Positions 34,629 to 46,756 of a DNA stretch of 64,000 nucleotides are shown here, one piece after another; position 1 is the stretch's first letter; every line of letters begins with the position of its first letter. The stretch comes from Cristatella mucedo (Eukaryota > Bryozoa > Phylactolaemata > Cristatellidae), in assembly GCA_009760855.2 (NCBI GenBank), contig WPIO01000001.1:24197001-24261000 (forward strand). The letters run 5' to 3'. The notes under the pieces are model-generated. The model saw nothing but the letters and a program-made list of their open reading frames with translations. It was not told the origin of the DNA and did no database searches. Made by a program: the position numbers and the translations under genes.

Positions 34629-35467
34629 GGAGCGCCTCGGGGTGCTATTCTGAGTGATGCACAACTTGCTCAGCGCGTCTAACTCCCTTGGACTTTAAAA
34701 CCTGCCTTTTGATTATAAATAACACTGCTGGGATGTCCAGCTTCAGAAGGGATATCTGGAAGCAAAAGCCGCTAGAAGCTAGAAATTTTGGCTCACCACA
34801 TGCCCTGCACGCTCTTACTGAGGGCTTCGAACGCATGACTCTGCGAACAAGCGCCCGCGCCATTTTAAAACTCACTCGAATTCGTTGTTTCAGTCATTCA
34901 GTGGTTCCTTGCCGCCGAGAGTCCTGATCTATAGCTTCAACTGCCGGCTCCTTCTATTTCTCTTTCTGAGCTACCTCTTTGTATCTCCATCAGCCAGGAA
35001 GCCGTCTTAAAGAATAGCACATTCTATAATTCTAAAATGCTGTTGGCCCAGTCGAACTGAGGAGTACTGCAGTCAATAGCTGAGGCCTAGCAGTATCCTC
35101 GTGCTTCCGGTCAATAAATACCTTTTCTGCTTTCCTTGCGTCTCTGCACTGTTCGCCACGCACATTATCTTGGGATAGACCTGGCTCCTAACTCTAGGCT
35201 AGTTCAAGTTTCCCGGTAAACACGGAAGTTTTCCCTCTCCCATCGTTGCTGATAGAATGCGCTCTTTCAATAAATAAGAAGTGCTGTTTATCCATCCTGC
35301 CCCTTGCAGATCAAACGAGCAGCTCTTGCTCTGCCACAGAATACCATCCGGTGGGCGCTCCCCAATTACTCTCAATGCTCGGGAGTCCCCTAAATTCAGC
35401 CGGTTCCCGGAATCAAGACATCAATGTCATCCATCAACGGGGCCCTCGTGGTTTAAAGGCACTGACA
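34627..35467. other. No recognisable feature
   Basis: Nothing supported; 35055-35100 weakly recalls repeat F. Confidence 0.3.
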
Positions 35468-35475
35468 GCTGTTAC

Positions 35476-35590
35476 CAGAGGCGAAGCCAGCAGAGTGGCA
35501 GTGGTGGCAGCTGCCACCGCGGGCCGGGTAGGTGAGAGGAAGTCTGACACCCGGTCGGGCGGCCAGCGGCTCCTCATGGCTTCGCCTCTG
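35476..35590. mobile_element. Very short hAT-type MITE (115 bp)
   Basis: Inverted termini CAGAGGCGAAGCCAG and ATGGCTTCGCCTCTG, flanked by a perfect 8-bp duplication GCTGTTAC (35468-35475 and 35591-35598). The termini agree with those of the MITE at 19190 (consensus CAGRGGYGRAGCCAK), so one transposase could serve both. Confidence 0.85.
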
Positions 35591-35598
35591 GCTGTTAC

Positions 35599-37969
35599 GA
35601 TCGCTGGACTGAACAATAATCGGAATTTTCGAAATACGACGAAACAGCATCGTGACCGTAGTTTCGTCAGCCTGCACATCAGCTGCAAAAATCATCACGA
35701 GTAGGCGAGCTTCCCGCCCAGTAGGAATGCGCTACCCTTTAACGACCGAGGTGGCGGGTTGGAGGCATGTAGAGGCATGAGGAGGCATGTGGATGGCATC
35801 TGGATAGCATCTGGAGGCAAGTGTGAACCGCCTGGATAGATATCGGGTTCTCTTTGGTCTATGTACAAATAAACAATGTTTTTATGTATTCAATGATTAA
35901 ACCTTTTCAGAGGACTACACTTGTCCGGACCACCCTGCTTACCTGGAACCGCACAAATGGGCTTGCATTCGCTCGCACGCTGAATCCTGTTTGCGACAAG
36001 ACGCAAGACGGTCTCCATCTCTGAAAGTACTCATCACTGTTTAGTTCTGTACTCTCCAGCACTCGGCTGTGCATCCACGTTTGCCTGCTCGTTGTACTTG
36101 ACATATTGCGTTTCAGCCGAGGATCTCAAAGCTTGCTGCGGTCACGAACGGACTGCAGCGGCTCCTGCACCAAAGTTCTTGGCCGCAGACAGACGCGCGA
36201 CACATATTGGTAGAGCAGGCCGCTGTTAACGCGGCTAGCTAGTCGCATACGCTGCCTCGACACGAGCGATCGGTAGCGAGCATGGCGGCGATAAAGAGGT
36301 CTCGAACCTTCCCATAACAAGTGCGTGCCGTTAATGAAGAACAGTCTATTCCACGGTAGCAGGCCACAGAGATTCATGCGTGGAAAGTACCGGCACGGTA
36401 CCATAGCACGCAACTTACTAGTTTGAAGCCTACAGTCCAACAGGCCATCCACCACTTGAATGAGGCTTTCTATGCCTTGTTTACATTGATTGTGACCCAA
36501 ATTGGTCTCAACAGCTTTAGTTCTGGAAATTCTAGTAATCTCTCTTTTTCACAACACTTGCGTTGGCACCCACTGGTTTCCCAACTTTCGGGATACTACG
36601 ACTTATTGGGGGGGGGCAGGTTTTGGCAACTGGTCGCACAGTCCGTCGCCCTAAGCAGCGGGCGTCCATGTAAGCTTGCTTAGTAGGGCCGACTCACAAA
36701 GCATCAAACGACAGGGCTGGGCCATGTTTTCAGATTAGGGACCAAGGTTAAGGTTTTCCCCGAAGCCTGGGGAGATTTTCCCCGTGCCTCGGGGGAATTT
36801 TCCTCGGACCCCGTTGCGTCGGCAATGCTGGGTTTGCTCCCAAGTGGCTCTGAGCTCAACTGGGCGAAGGAGCTTTTCCTTAATTGGCAGGAATCTTTTA
36901 CGCAAGAGATCGGCTCTTGTTGTTATCTCCGGTGACGAACTAAATCATCTGGTCATCGTAGAGTCTTCTACAAGAGCAAGTACAACTGCTCGCTGGCCTC
37001 CCAGTCAGGGGGGCTGCCGAGAACGTTCGACCTTTCAGCACCGGAGCAGCTGGCGATACATGTCACTAGCAGGCTCGACCACGGAATCTCACTCAACTGC
37101 CTTCGGACCTGCTCGGAAATGTAACGCGTCACAAAAAGCGCAAATGGAGTGCCCGTCTTGTTTATACGCGTACGCATGTGGAGCGTGTAGCGAGCAACTT
37201 TTCTACACAAGTTCACCCGACTTCTAGCATAAGACCATATTATTGTTCTTTAACCTCGAAGCTGGCTGAGTAGGCCAAATACGGCAGCTAGTCATATTTG
37301 TTGTCTTCCAAATGGATAACGTCCCACAAGAACAACTTGGACAGACTAATGCATCTGGGCTGATTTTCTCGCTGACTTATTACTTCGCAACCCCGACGAT
37401 CCGCGGGCTTAAAATCCTAGCACCCGCTTGTCAAATTCGTTTACCTTACTCCCTGAGCTACTGGCTCACCAAATGGGCTCTTATATTATTATATTATATA
37501 ACATTGATCACATGTATTTATTGCATTATCTTAATCTATTACATTATTATTTTGTATTAACTACAAAGGTGAAAGATGTTGGTAAGTGACATGTATTTAA
37601 AACGTGCAGTTTCTGAATCCTTGTTGGTGACCAGGTGGGAGATACTGTTTCAGGCTTCAGTTACATGCTCAACAGCACCAGCTAGGGCCGCTACCGGCTG
37701 GATTTTCCGGTCTCGGGGCCGGGTTTTCCCGATGACGTCACCTCATAGGTGCACTGCCGGGGCAGGGTCGGAGCTAGTTCTTCTGCAGCTGGCTAGCTTA
37801 TGGAGCATTCTGCCAGCTTCACAGCCTTGGCAGGTTAAAAAAAATGTGGCTAATTCGCTGGAGCATATTCGCGTACCATAGACGTTGCTTTTGAATAAAG
37901 CTGCGTCTCAATGTGTCAAACCGGTCGCGCCAGCTAAACCGACCGGGTAGTGGCTGATAATCATTAATC
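35599..37969. other. Unassigned; two GC-rich motif clusters
   Basis: No gene supported. Contains three TTTTCC-bearing units at a 22-bp period (36754-36812). A GC block at 37690-37745 carries GGGTTTTCCC and a perfect TGACGTCA (37733-37740). Confidence 0.3.
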
Positions 37970-38405
37970 GGGATTATGCGATAATCCACGGCCACGGCAG
38001 CATGAAAGCCGGCGCCATGAGATAGGCGGGCGGTTGAGATTCCAAACTCGACATTGGCCTAGGATCTGATTACAGTTCTCGACCGCTGAACCATTGTTGT
38101 AAGTCATGGTTGTTGTTGAGCGCCTGTAACCCTCCGATGCTGTCAAATAGACTTGTCTGCGTCATGGATACGGATTAACTACATAAAAGTATGTGCGCTC
38201 CGCTAAAGCCGCCGCGATCCTACTACTGTCGGCATACCTGCGTACATAAGTGCAGCACCCACAAGTCGCTAGCAGTGCTACAAGATTCATGCGCGCCAGT
38301 ACATGTTACGCGTCAGCTGAGACTAGCACCGTTAGGAACGCTGTGTTTAAGGCCCTAGTTCTGACCGGACGTGGCAGCCGCACAACGCGGATCCTTATTC
38401 GTGGA
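37970..38405. repeat. Dispersed repeat E, copy 2
   Basis: Collinear with 11645-12095 over its length: gcgataatccacggccac, gctgtcaaatagacttgtctgc, acccacaagtcgctagcag, gtcagctgagactagcaccgtta, tagttctgaccggacgtgg. Ends and class are unknown. Confidence 0.55.
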
Positions 38406-38879
38406 TCCTCCGTAATATTTTAAAGAGAGAGCCATCAGTCTTTGAAGTTTTGAGTGTGTGTGAACTTTCAAATGAATATGAATGCGGACCCATTAATACT
38501 GTCAAAGCACTTTAATTGGAATACCGTGCATTATATCTCTGTCCCAAAAACTATCAAAGCCACAGCTCAAGGGATCTTCGGGCTGTGGCATGCAACAAGA
38601 CTTTGATTCACAAAGGTTTAACCACTTTCCTGCGACTGTTACTTGTCAGCCACTTTAGCGAAATAAGGGAGTTCAAAAAAATCTATACTGGTATGTCAAT
38701 CTCAATCTTCAACCAAAACAACGTAAGCTGTTGGATGGCCTTTCGTTGGGAGACAGCAAGTTATTTGCGGCCGAGCTTCAGCAAAGGTCGTGCCCCGTGT
38801 CGAATCGTGAGGGCAGGCCGGAAAAAGATGTTCGCACGCAGCAGCTTACCATTCGCGGGTCTTGGACCTCTTAATAATT
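38406..38879. other. No recognisable feature
   Basis: Nothing supported. Confidence 0.3.
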
Positions 38880-39015
38880 GCCATAATAATAATAATAACA
38901 ATATATTTGTATAGCACCCTCGGATAACTGAATCCTTTTCTAGGCACTTTAAGGATGTTATACGGAAAGCATTACCAAATGATTTTGGTAACATCCGCAA
39001 GCAGCAGGCACAACG
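38880..39015 (-). mobile_element. LINE/SINE 3' tail family D
   Basis: Tail of AAT units, hairpin (accctcggataactgaatccttttctaggcacttt), then attaccaaatgattttggtaacatccgcaagcagcaggcaca. Shares its non-hairpin part with 28515-28700. Confidence 0.6.
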
Positions 39016-40024
39016 GTCTTAACCCTATTCAAGTACACACTCGAAATCTGAAAGCGGCCTGTGCGAAACAATAAGGAATGCGACAGAACGTTGGCTTTCT
39101 TCTACTGACCGATGACTTCGGTACCGGCTATCTGCAACGAGATTTTATCGGTCTGCTCTTGTAGTTGCTCCAGATAAATATACGGCCAAAGCCGCAGGGA
39201 AGTAGTGGGTCTGAGAAGAAACGGAAATGACGCCCGACGTTTGTCACGGCGAGGGAGGGAAACGGCAGAGTGCATCGACCTCTCCGGCTGCAGTAACGGT
39301 AATTACGTGTCCCACGATTTGCAACCAGCTGCTTGTCCCTTTACGGTAAAGCTACGTGTTGCCGAAGCAGAACTCCACTTTCTTGGCAGGGCATCGGGAA
39401 AGCACATGTAATGTAGCGACGCCCCCCCCCTCGATTGATCTTGCAAGGAACCCAAAAGAACAGTTGAACTGGGCAGTGGAAGAAAATAGATGACGGATTT
39501 GATGCACGACAGTCGTCAACTGACGAACTGGTAAGTTGGGAGCAGCTAGTAGGCGTCAAGAAATGTTGAAATTCAGTAACTTGAATCAGCCTCTACGCAC
39601 ACAGACAACATCCGGTATCGCGTGCTTTCGTTCTTCCTTACTTAAATCGCTCTCTGTGTGCATTGCCGCATCCTTCAAGGGTACACCAAATTTTTGCTGG
39701 AAGTAATAATTTAAGCACGGTGGGTTTCCTAATTTTTCTTTGGTCTAGCGATGCAATGCTCGTTCAGTACGGCACCCGCGTCTCTAGACCTGAGCGGCGT
39801 AAACGATTAATTCCACCAGCGGCAGTGGCATCGTTTTTGCGCATGCGAGCAGCTTTGTATGCTCGGCTCTTCCTCTCTTCACTTGTCTAATGAAAGGCAG
39901 AGTAAAAATCGCCGGAAATGGTACCTCGTTTTTCCGCCGCCTCGTTACCTTCGAGCCCGTTCTTTGAATGCTTCTTTAGGTTTCAGTGTCGAGCTATTTA
40001 ATTAGAATAAGATCTGCACCATCT
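39016..40024. other. No recognisable feature
   Basis: C homopolymer near 39422; nothing else supported. Confidence 0.3.
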
Positions 40025-42540
40025 TAATAATTATAATAATATAATAGACATTTGTATCGTGCCGTAAGAGAACCAAATCTCTTTCTGGGCACTGTATAAA
40101 TGCTGGTAAAGATGCATGCGCACAAGTTAGTGATACCATGCACACTGCCAGCGTGTAGGTATGAGTGCGAAATCGGCGATTCGCAAGGCATGGTCGGAAC
40201 AGGTGCATTTTTAGCTTCAGTTTAAACTTCAAGTCAGGTGATGTCACCCCATCAGTGGAAATCAGTGGAGGTCCAAACTTTGGCAGTATACGAACTAAAC
40301 GCATTTTCCCCAAAATATTTGAGGTTGTTCAAGCGACACAGTTAAATTACTTCAATCGGAAGAGCGAGTGGTACGTATCCTAGCCTGCTTGGGTAGTTCG
40401 GATTGGTAAACCGGATCAAGAGCATGAAGAGACCTAAAGGTGAGTAACAGCACTTTGAAAACAGTACACTGCGAGATGGGGAGTCTGTGCAGGTAAGGCA
40501 CTATTGGCGTAGTGTGGCAACTGCAACTTTCGCGACAGACAAGCATGTCTGCAGAATTTTTTACCAGCTATAAGTTTCTTATTGCACAGGCAGGAAGGCC
40601 AGCGAGCAGTGTGCTACAGGTGTATAGATGGTATGCCTCGAATGAATGGACTAGCTTGGCTCTTGTATTCTTATCCAAGAGACCCTGAGCTTTTTTAATA
40701 GTTCATCGCTTAAACTAATAGAATTGACTTTTAACCTGGCGTGGCTCTATAGGGAAAAGAAGAATTCTGTTGGCTATTAAATTCATACTGAAAGCAGCTT
40801 AGGCTTTGAGTTCACTAAAGAAAACTCTCTTTATGTAAGACCAGTGAAGTCATGTGGCTTTGTGGACTTACATATGGAGATATATTACATTACCTTACTT
40901 TGGAATAGGACGCTCAGATGTTTGCATCCGCTGCAAAAGATTTACTGGCCAATCCCCTTTGGGAGGTCGGTTTTCTATGAACTGAGTAACGCAAGTATGG
41001 CCATAAATTTTATATTGGTATACAGTAATTCAATTCGAGTCATTTTCTGCCATCCAAATGCAAATGTCAGAAATGCAAGCCGCGACGGAGTTAGGCACGT
41101 TTGACGTGCTCAAAGGCAGGGATAGATCAAAGCACACGCTTAGCATTGTGTCATTTTCACAGAAATGGAAGCGGACATTGTGATTGGGAGCATTTATAGG
41201 GAGACAATAAATTGGACATTATGACAATCAAGCGTGGGTTTTTGAGGTTACCTAGACTTTAGAGGCTCATATGATGACTGTTTAAATGTTGCATTTGATG
41301 CAGGGGAGCTAAGTGTCAGCTTCAGTGCGGACCAAAGCAAAGCAGGGCAGCGTTTCAGAAGAGCCGTAGGCTTGGGGTCCAGACGGCTGGTGGGTGGTCA
41401 TTTTTAAGTGGCGGAGGAACATTGAGATGAGGTCATCTTTAAGTGGCCGGCTTTGAGGCAGACTTTGAGGTGATTCAATGAGCTGCAGTGAGGAATCTAT
41501 TGCGAATTTTAGCTTGGTGATGAATACATTGTTTTATCTATCTATCTGCTGAGAAAATTATTTCTTAAAGCAGGATCTGTTGAAGGTAAGAATTTAATTT
41601 GCATACGATCGCGGAAGAATCGGAGCGTGTTACCTTCGGTGTGAATGCGACCACACGCCTGAGCCACAAGAGAAGAGGAACCTTCAAGAGAAGAGGAACC
41701 TCGCCTGAGCCACAAGAGAAGAGGAACCATCCTGTCTGGCAAGCTCGACACATCAGAGTCAATTGGGTCGTCAAAATTAGTGTTATAATCGCCCAGTACA
41801 AGGAAGGTATGAAAATTCGTGCCCAGAATCGAAATGCAGTCAGAAAAAGTAAATTTGAAATAAAGAAAGACTTTATACCTGAAGCGCAAACGATTACAGG
41901 CGTAATTTGCTGCTCGCTTTTGAATGGACTAAAAAAGAGATTCAAAAGACTGCTTCCAGGGGACTGCAAAAGGTTTGAAACTAAGGCTGGTCAGTCGACG
42001 ATGGCTATTTCATTCTCAACATTTATTGATCTCGGGGTCTGACATGAAGAAAAGCCTGTGAGGGCGATATTGGTCACAGTGGCGCTGTTAGTGGATTTCT
42101 GCCAGGTCTCTGAGGAGATAGCACGGCACGAGGTAGCTCCGATAATGGCTGTTTATATACAGACCCCTTAAAGAGAGCCTGCACTGCTGCACTAAGCCTG
42201 ATTTGGCGTTGCTGCAAACAATCCTGCCTTGCACTAATCGTATGTAGACACACAGCGAAGACCCCACGAGTACACAGATCTAAAAAAGCAGCCAACTTTG
42301 CATCAAGATCAACGTGACAAAACAGCCTCGAGAATTGACTGCTTCTTACGGTTGTTTGATGATGACTTAGCCGAAGCAGTGGCAAAAGGGCTTGGCTCGC
42401 CGGGACCAGGTGGCCGATTAAAAGAAAGATCCATATTGTCACTCTCCGCATCGGATACAGCTGCTTCCGTGCTGTCAATGACCTCACTCGTTCGCAGCTC
42501 TACAATTACTGCTGTACTATAGTAATGAAGTTCTGTAGTC
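40025..42540 (-). mobile_element. Long decayed LINE (ORF1-like, endonuclease, RT, tail)
   Basis: Minus-strand order starts with an ORF1-like stretch (42540-42074, frame broken) containing NRKKQSILEAVLSR and LDAKLAAFLDL. Endonuclease remains with FLVLGDYNTNFDDP follow (about 41850-41740). RT pieces run 41560-40880, then the RT C-terminal region, 3'UTR and AAT tail at 40025-40050. The lower part is a diverged LINE-B. Treating all of it as one element is an inference from order and strand. Confidence 0.5.
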
Positions 42541-42867
42541 ACTAATCTTTATTACGGTGGCTAATTTTCTCCTTGACCTGCACACAGTTGGGAATATTCA
42601 GGATTGCCTAAGCGAAAGAACTACAGCCGAAGTCCATCGGCAATGACAGACCGAGCCTGCGGCTGTGTCTTGACCCCTCTTTCATGACTCTTGCTACGTT
42701 GTTTGGCTGTAAGGAGGGAGGAGCGGGAAGCTCAGGCTTTTCGAGCAAAGACTGCGGAAACGAGGCCAAGCGCAGAAGCCACATGGGTGACGTTTTGTAA
42801 AGAGCCATTCGAATGTTCTGGCTACGCTAGAAAACCCACGTGGCAACGTCTCGCATGCATGCGCGAA
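42541..42867. other. No recognisable feature
   Basis: A plus-strand open frame starts here at 42691 but only its part after 42868 matches LINE-B. Confidence 0.3.
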
Positions 42868-44117
42868 AGCACCGAATTTCGTGCATTGACTGACTCGTTG
42901 TCTATTGTGGCTCATGTGCATGGCCCTACCCACATCAAGGGTCACACACTCGACCAGATTTTCTCATATAACGGCACTTTGTCATCACCAATTATTACCA
43001 AATCCTGCTTATCTGACCACATGCAGATCTCATTCAATCTACAGTGTGTGCCCACCTCCTCCTCTAAAATAACCTGTGAATCGCAAAACCTCAAGACCCT
43101 TGACATCGATGCTGTCCGTGCGAGAACATCCGCTTCACCTCTGCTGCTCAGTCCTCCCTCCGATCTGTCATCATTGATAGATAGCTACAACACGACACTA
43201 GCTGACGCGCTCGACGAGCTTGCACCTCTGACAAAGCGAACTGTGCGCTCCCGCCCAGACGGCCTATGGTTTACTACAGACATTAAACTAGCCAATTCTA
43301 CTAAACGAAAGCTTTAAAAAGCATACAAAAGATCAGGACTCACTGTCCATCGACAGGCATATGAAGACTACTGTAGGTCGTACCAATCGATCCTAGCAAA
43401 AGCCAAGTCTAGCTTCTATAGAAACATTGTTGAATCACAGATGCACAATCCAAAAATGTTGATGTCGACAATAAACCATCTCCTCAACCGTTCCCAGATT
43501 AGCTCCTTACCTGATGATCCTTGTGATGATCTAGCCGATCGCTTCTCTCGATTCTTTGTGCAGAAGATAGACAAGATCAGGGAATCCGTCCCTGCGATGA
43601 CAACCTCCCCACTATAATGCTGTCTCTTCATTCTATGGCTCCAGCCTATCTCTTAGATATACTCCCCCATCAGGCCAAGCATCGTACCACCCGCTTTTCG
43701 GAATCCAACAGTCTACAACTACCTCGTACAAACCTTAAATCCTTTGGAGACTGTGCATTTAGTTCGTATGCTCCCAAAGCCTTGAACTCCCTCCCGACCT
43801 GCGTCAGAACATCTCCTGACCTGACCACATTTAAAAGAAACTTAAAAACACACCTGTTTAGGACAGCATTTAGTGGGTCCCTGTGATTCGTTCTTCATGT
43901 GCTTATGCGTGCTGACACTGTGCATGCTGCCACTAACCACATTTGCATGCTGACCCTGTGCATGTCACCCCTAACCATGTTATTCATTTTGTTTGTTTTT
44001 CAAGCATGATTTTACTTACCATTCAATTGCATTCCCCTTTGCAGCAAATGTTAAGCGCCTAGAAAGAGATTAAGATCTCTGAGGGCGCTTTATCAAGTGC
44101 ATTATAATTATTATTAT
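42868..44117 (+). mobile_element. LINE-B copy with large internal deletion
   Basis: The endonuclease C-terminus (TDSLSIVAHVHGPTHIKGHT, then SDHMQISFNL) and linker (YEDYCRSYQSILAKAKSSFY, ADRFSRFFVQKIDKI) are followed at about 43616 directly by the RT C-terminal RSLHSMAPAYL. So the whole RT palm is missing. One nonsense codon at 43315-43317 and a frame change at the junction are the only obvious damage upstream. 3'UTR, hairpin and ATT tail are complete. Confidence 0.8.
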
Positions 44118-45436
44118 CATTATTAAACTTGAATCGGCCTCATCATGGGACACGTACACGTGTTGCATTTGATGAGCGTTTGAATTGCGTCATGCTGACG
44201 AGGTAGACCAGGTCAAAAGGAAGTGGATTCAGTAGAATAAGTCCTAACAGGAGGTCCCCTGATAGTTCCTGTCTCCGGCAAGTCGACGAGCATGGATTGG
44301 TCGAGAGCTCCAGCCACTGTCGTCGTAGCTCGAGGAATCGTGGGGCCAGTGAGTCAGCCAATTATTTCGCAACGGCAAGCTCAGGTGATTCAATTTTGTA
44401 AACTGATCTGCCGCCGTCAAAGAGCACGGTGCCTAGTGGACTTCGTGCGTCGCCAGATGATATATCAATCGAGTCCAATTACGTTAACGGGTAGACAAAT
44501 TTCGCTGAGCAGTGGTCTTGGTCCTGCCAGGATCCTGCCACCGATTCTCTCTCTCTCGCACTTCGTGATCATCGGGTCGGTCCTAGATTTTTCGACTGCG
44601 GCTGATGTGCAGCTCAATGCATCCAGTCTCTGCGAGAAGCTGTGTTACTTGCAAACGAATACGCATGCTTCACATTGCTCTTGTGTGGTAGATTTTAACT
44701 GAACAAATAAATGCCAGCTGATAGGGCACCATTATAGAATTCTACAACTTGGAGATTGCGTCACCTTCGCTTGCCGAGACGGTTGTCTAATTTTTATAGG
44801 GTTTCAGATAGTTGAGCGAGACCAGCCGTATGAGTGCTTTTGTCGCCTGCAAAACAGGTCAAGTGGGTTTCTACTTAGCTGATCCATATGGCTGAATAAA
44901 ATGTCCAAAAAAGAGAACGTTGAGATTTCTTGACTCTGTGCTCAATCCAGAAACCTTAATATTCATTTCTGACTGGTGCTCAAGGGCTCGTTTTGAAATC
45001 TACTACCACTAGTGGTCTTTCCAGAGTCGCCTCTGTTTCGGAGTACTGCCTGCAGCAAGTAGTGAAAAAAGTAGCTTGTGCAGATGAAGTAGGTGCAGCG
45101 ACGAAACGATCACAATACGTAAGGGTGTCGCAATGAGGATAATTAGGAGGACCTCTAATCGCTCATCAGGAAATAAATGAGAGGTACGGCTAGTTCCGCG
45201 CCCTAATAAATAATTTCCGCAGCAGACAAGGTAAGAGTCGGTGTTTACTAGCATAACGTCACGTCCCACTGACCGTCTTGCCTTCAGTGGCCATTCTAGT
45301 CCTGAGGAGAATCCTCAAGTCTCGCAACCTTTCCTCTGCTTTCTGCTGCCGCTCTGGCTTTTCTCGACATCTGCGCGGCATCTGCATGTTGCCCGCGCAG
45401 CGGTCGTCAGGGTAGCCGTTCGATCAGCCTGCCGTA
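44118..45436. other. No recognisable feature
   Basis: Nothing supported. Confidence 0.3.
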
Positions 45437-45530
45437 CCGAGGTGAGTGCTGCAGTTGATCGGGCCCAAACTCTGTAGCCTCAAAGGTCTGCAGCTGATGG
45501 CTGGACGACCAGCAGTGGCCCCCCGCCGTT
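45437..45530. repeat. Dispersed repeat F, copy 1
   Basis: Shares gagtgctgcagttgatcgggcc and aggtctgcagctgatggctgg, then acgaccagcagtggc, with 58618-58710. Class unknown. Confidence 0.45.
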
Positions 45531-46678
45531 CAGCTTGCCGTGCGCATTTTCTCGTTAATTCTTTGGAAAGCGATACCAGGATCTTTTGGCGTGGCGACCA
45601 GCTGTGCCGCTACCCAGCCTCTGGTGGCATGACCTCTCTTCTGAGAACTAATCACCCATGTCCTGGTCGTAAAGCCAGACCGGAGCACGCAGTTTTAACG
45701 AGCACGTATAGCTTGACTATTGAGCAGATGCACGTTCAATACTTCCAACGGCTGTTGGCTCACTAAAGCAGTGAACTAATCTTGCATTAGCTACTGCCAT
45801 TCAAGTCTGGGAGCTGCAGCAGAATTTGCAGCGAGATTGCAGCTGTGCTATTTCGTTATCAGGGTTTCCGAAGATAAGCTTATCCAATTCAAGCATTGGC
45901 TCCGCAGCCGTACCCAGGTAAAAAGTCACTGCGACCATACAAAAGCAGAAAGTTGAATATTGATGACCTGTAGACCCGTTTCACGGAGACTTGCAATTAC
46001 TGCTTCAGACGATTGCGAACTGGCTCGTGACGTGACGTATGCTGTGAATTTAGCACTTCCGCGTACTCGGGTTCCACTGCCTTAAAATACCTGCAAATGG
46101 TACGGCTAGCTGGCACGACCTATGGCACTAGCTGGGTGACGACTCTTCGGTGTCGAGTGGAGGCTTGAATTTCAAGGTCGGTGGCTGATGCATCAATACA
46201 CGATATACTCGATTGACGATCTCAACGGTTCTCGATCCCAATAAAACGAGCTGGCTATCAGCTGTAACGGAGAGTCGGGTTACAGGTTGGAGCTTTCATC
46301 CTAAACTGAGAGATACAAATCTATAGCGCAGTTGGACTGCATCGCAAGCGAATAACCACGACAACCGAAAAGAATCGCGATGCTAGAGGAAGTAAAGCAT
46401 TGGAAGAAACTATCTCAAGAAGACATTTACGGTAGCTGCAGGCGGCGGTCACCCCCAAAGCGAATGCAAGGAGGACGATAAATGTAGCTCTCTCCACATA
46501 TCTGCATCTATGGAGAAATTTGGTCATGACCTTGCTCCATTTGTGCCATTCTCTCAGCTGAAGCAGTCAAGCAATAGCCACGATGAAGTCGACCATTCAA
46601 TCTGTCTACGATAAAAGAAAACATCTTTCTGTTTTCCATCTCTTTATTTGAGTGATCTGAGCATCTTCGCTTGCCATA
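45531..46678. other. No recognisable repeat
   Basis: Only the weak minus-strand signal-peptide-like ORF (46321-46527) is noted. Confidence 0.3.
46321..46527 (-). CDS. Small ORF with signal-peptide-like N-terminus
   Basis: 68 codons from ATG (46527) to TAG. Residues about 14-30 (ATFIVLLAFALGVTAA, then CSYRKC) look like a signal peptide with a cleavage site before a cysteine. A possible donor GTAAAT follows the SYR codons, so the true product could continue in another exon. No upstream TATA box at the usual distance was seen. It may be real or chance; nothing in the rest of the ORF is recognisable. Confidence 0.25.
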   Translation of the reverse strand: MTKFLHRCRYVERATFIVLLAFALGVTAACSYRKCLLEIVSSNALLPLASRFFSVVVVIRLRCSPTAL

Positions 46679-46699
46679 TGTCTCTCTCTCCGTGTCTCT

Positions 46700-46752
<53 letters not shown>
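46679..46752. repeat. (CT)n microsatellite
   Basis: CT units with an internal C-run near 46701-46709. Confidence 0.95.

Positions 46753-46756
<4 letters not shown>

Noticed and set aside
34451-34657. Protein ending in a Ser-Leu repeat
   Set aside because: Translation of the (CT)n run.
42691-42867. N-terminal part of the 208-codon frame as host coding sequence
   Set aside because: Only the portion after about 42868 matches LINE-B; the upstream part is flanking DNA that happens to be open.
44143-44361. Fourth 13-codon signal exon (ATG before a minus-strand GTACGT at about 44155)
   Set aside because: Only 12 codons, not hydrophobic (MTQFKRSSNATR), and no second exon.
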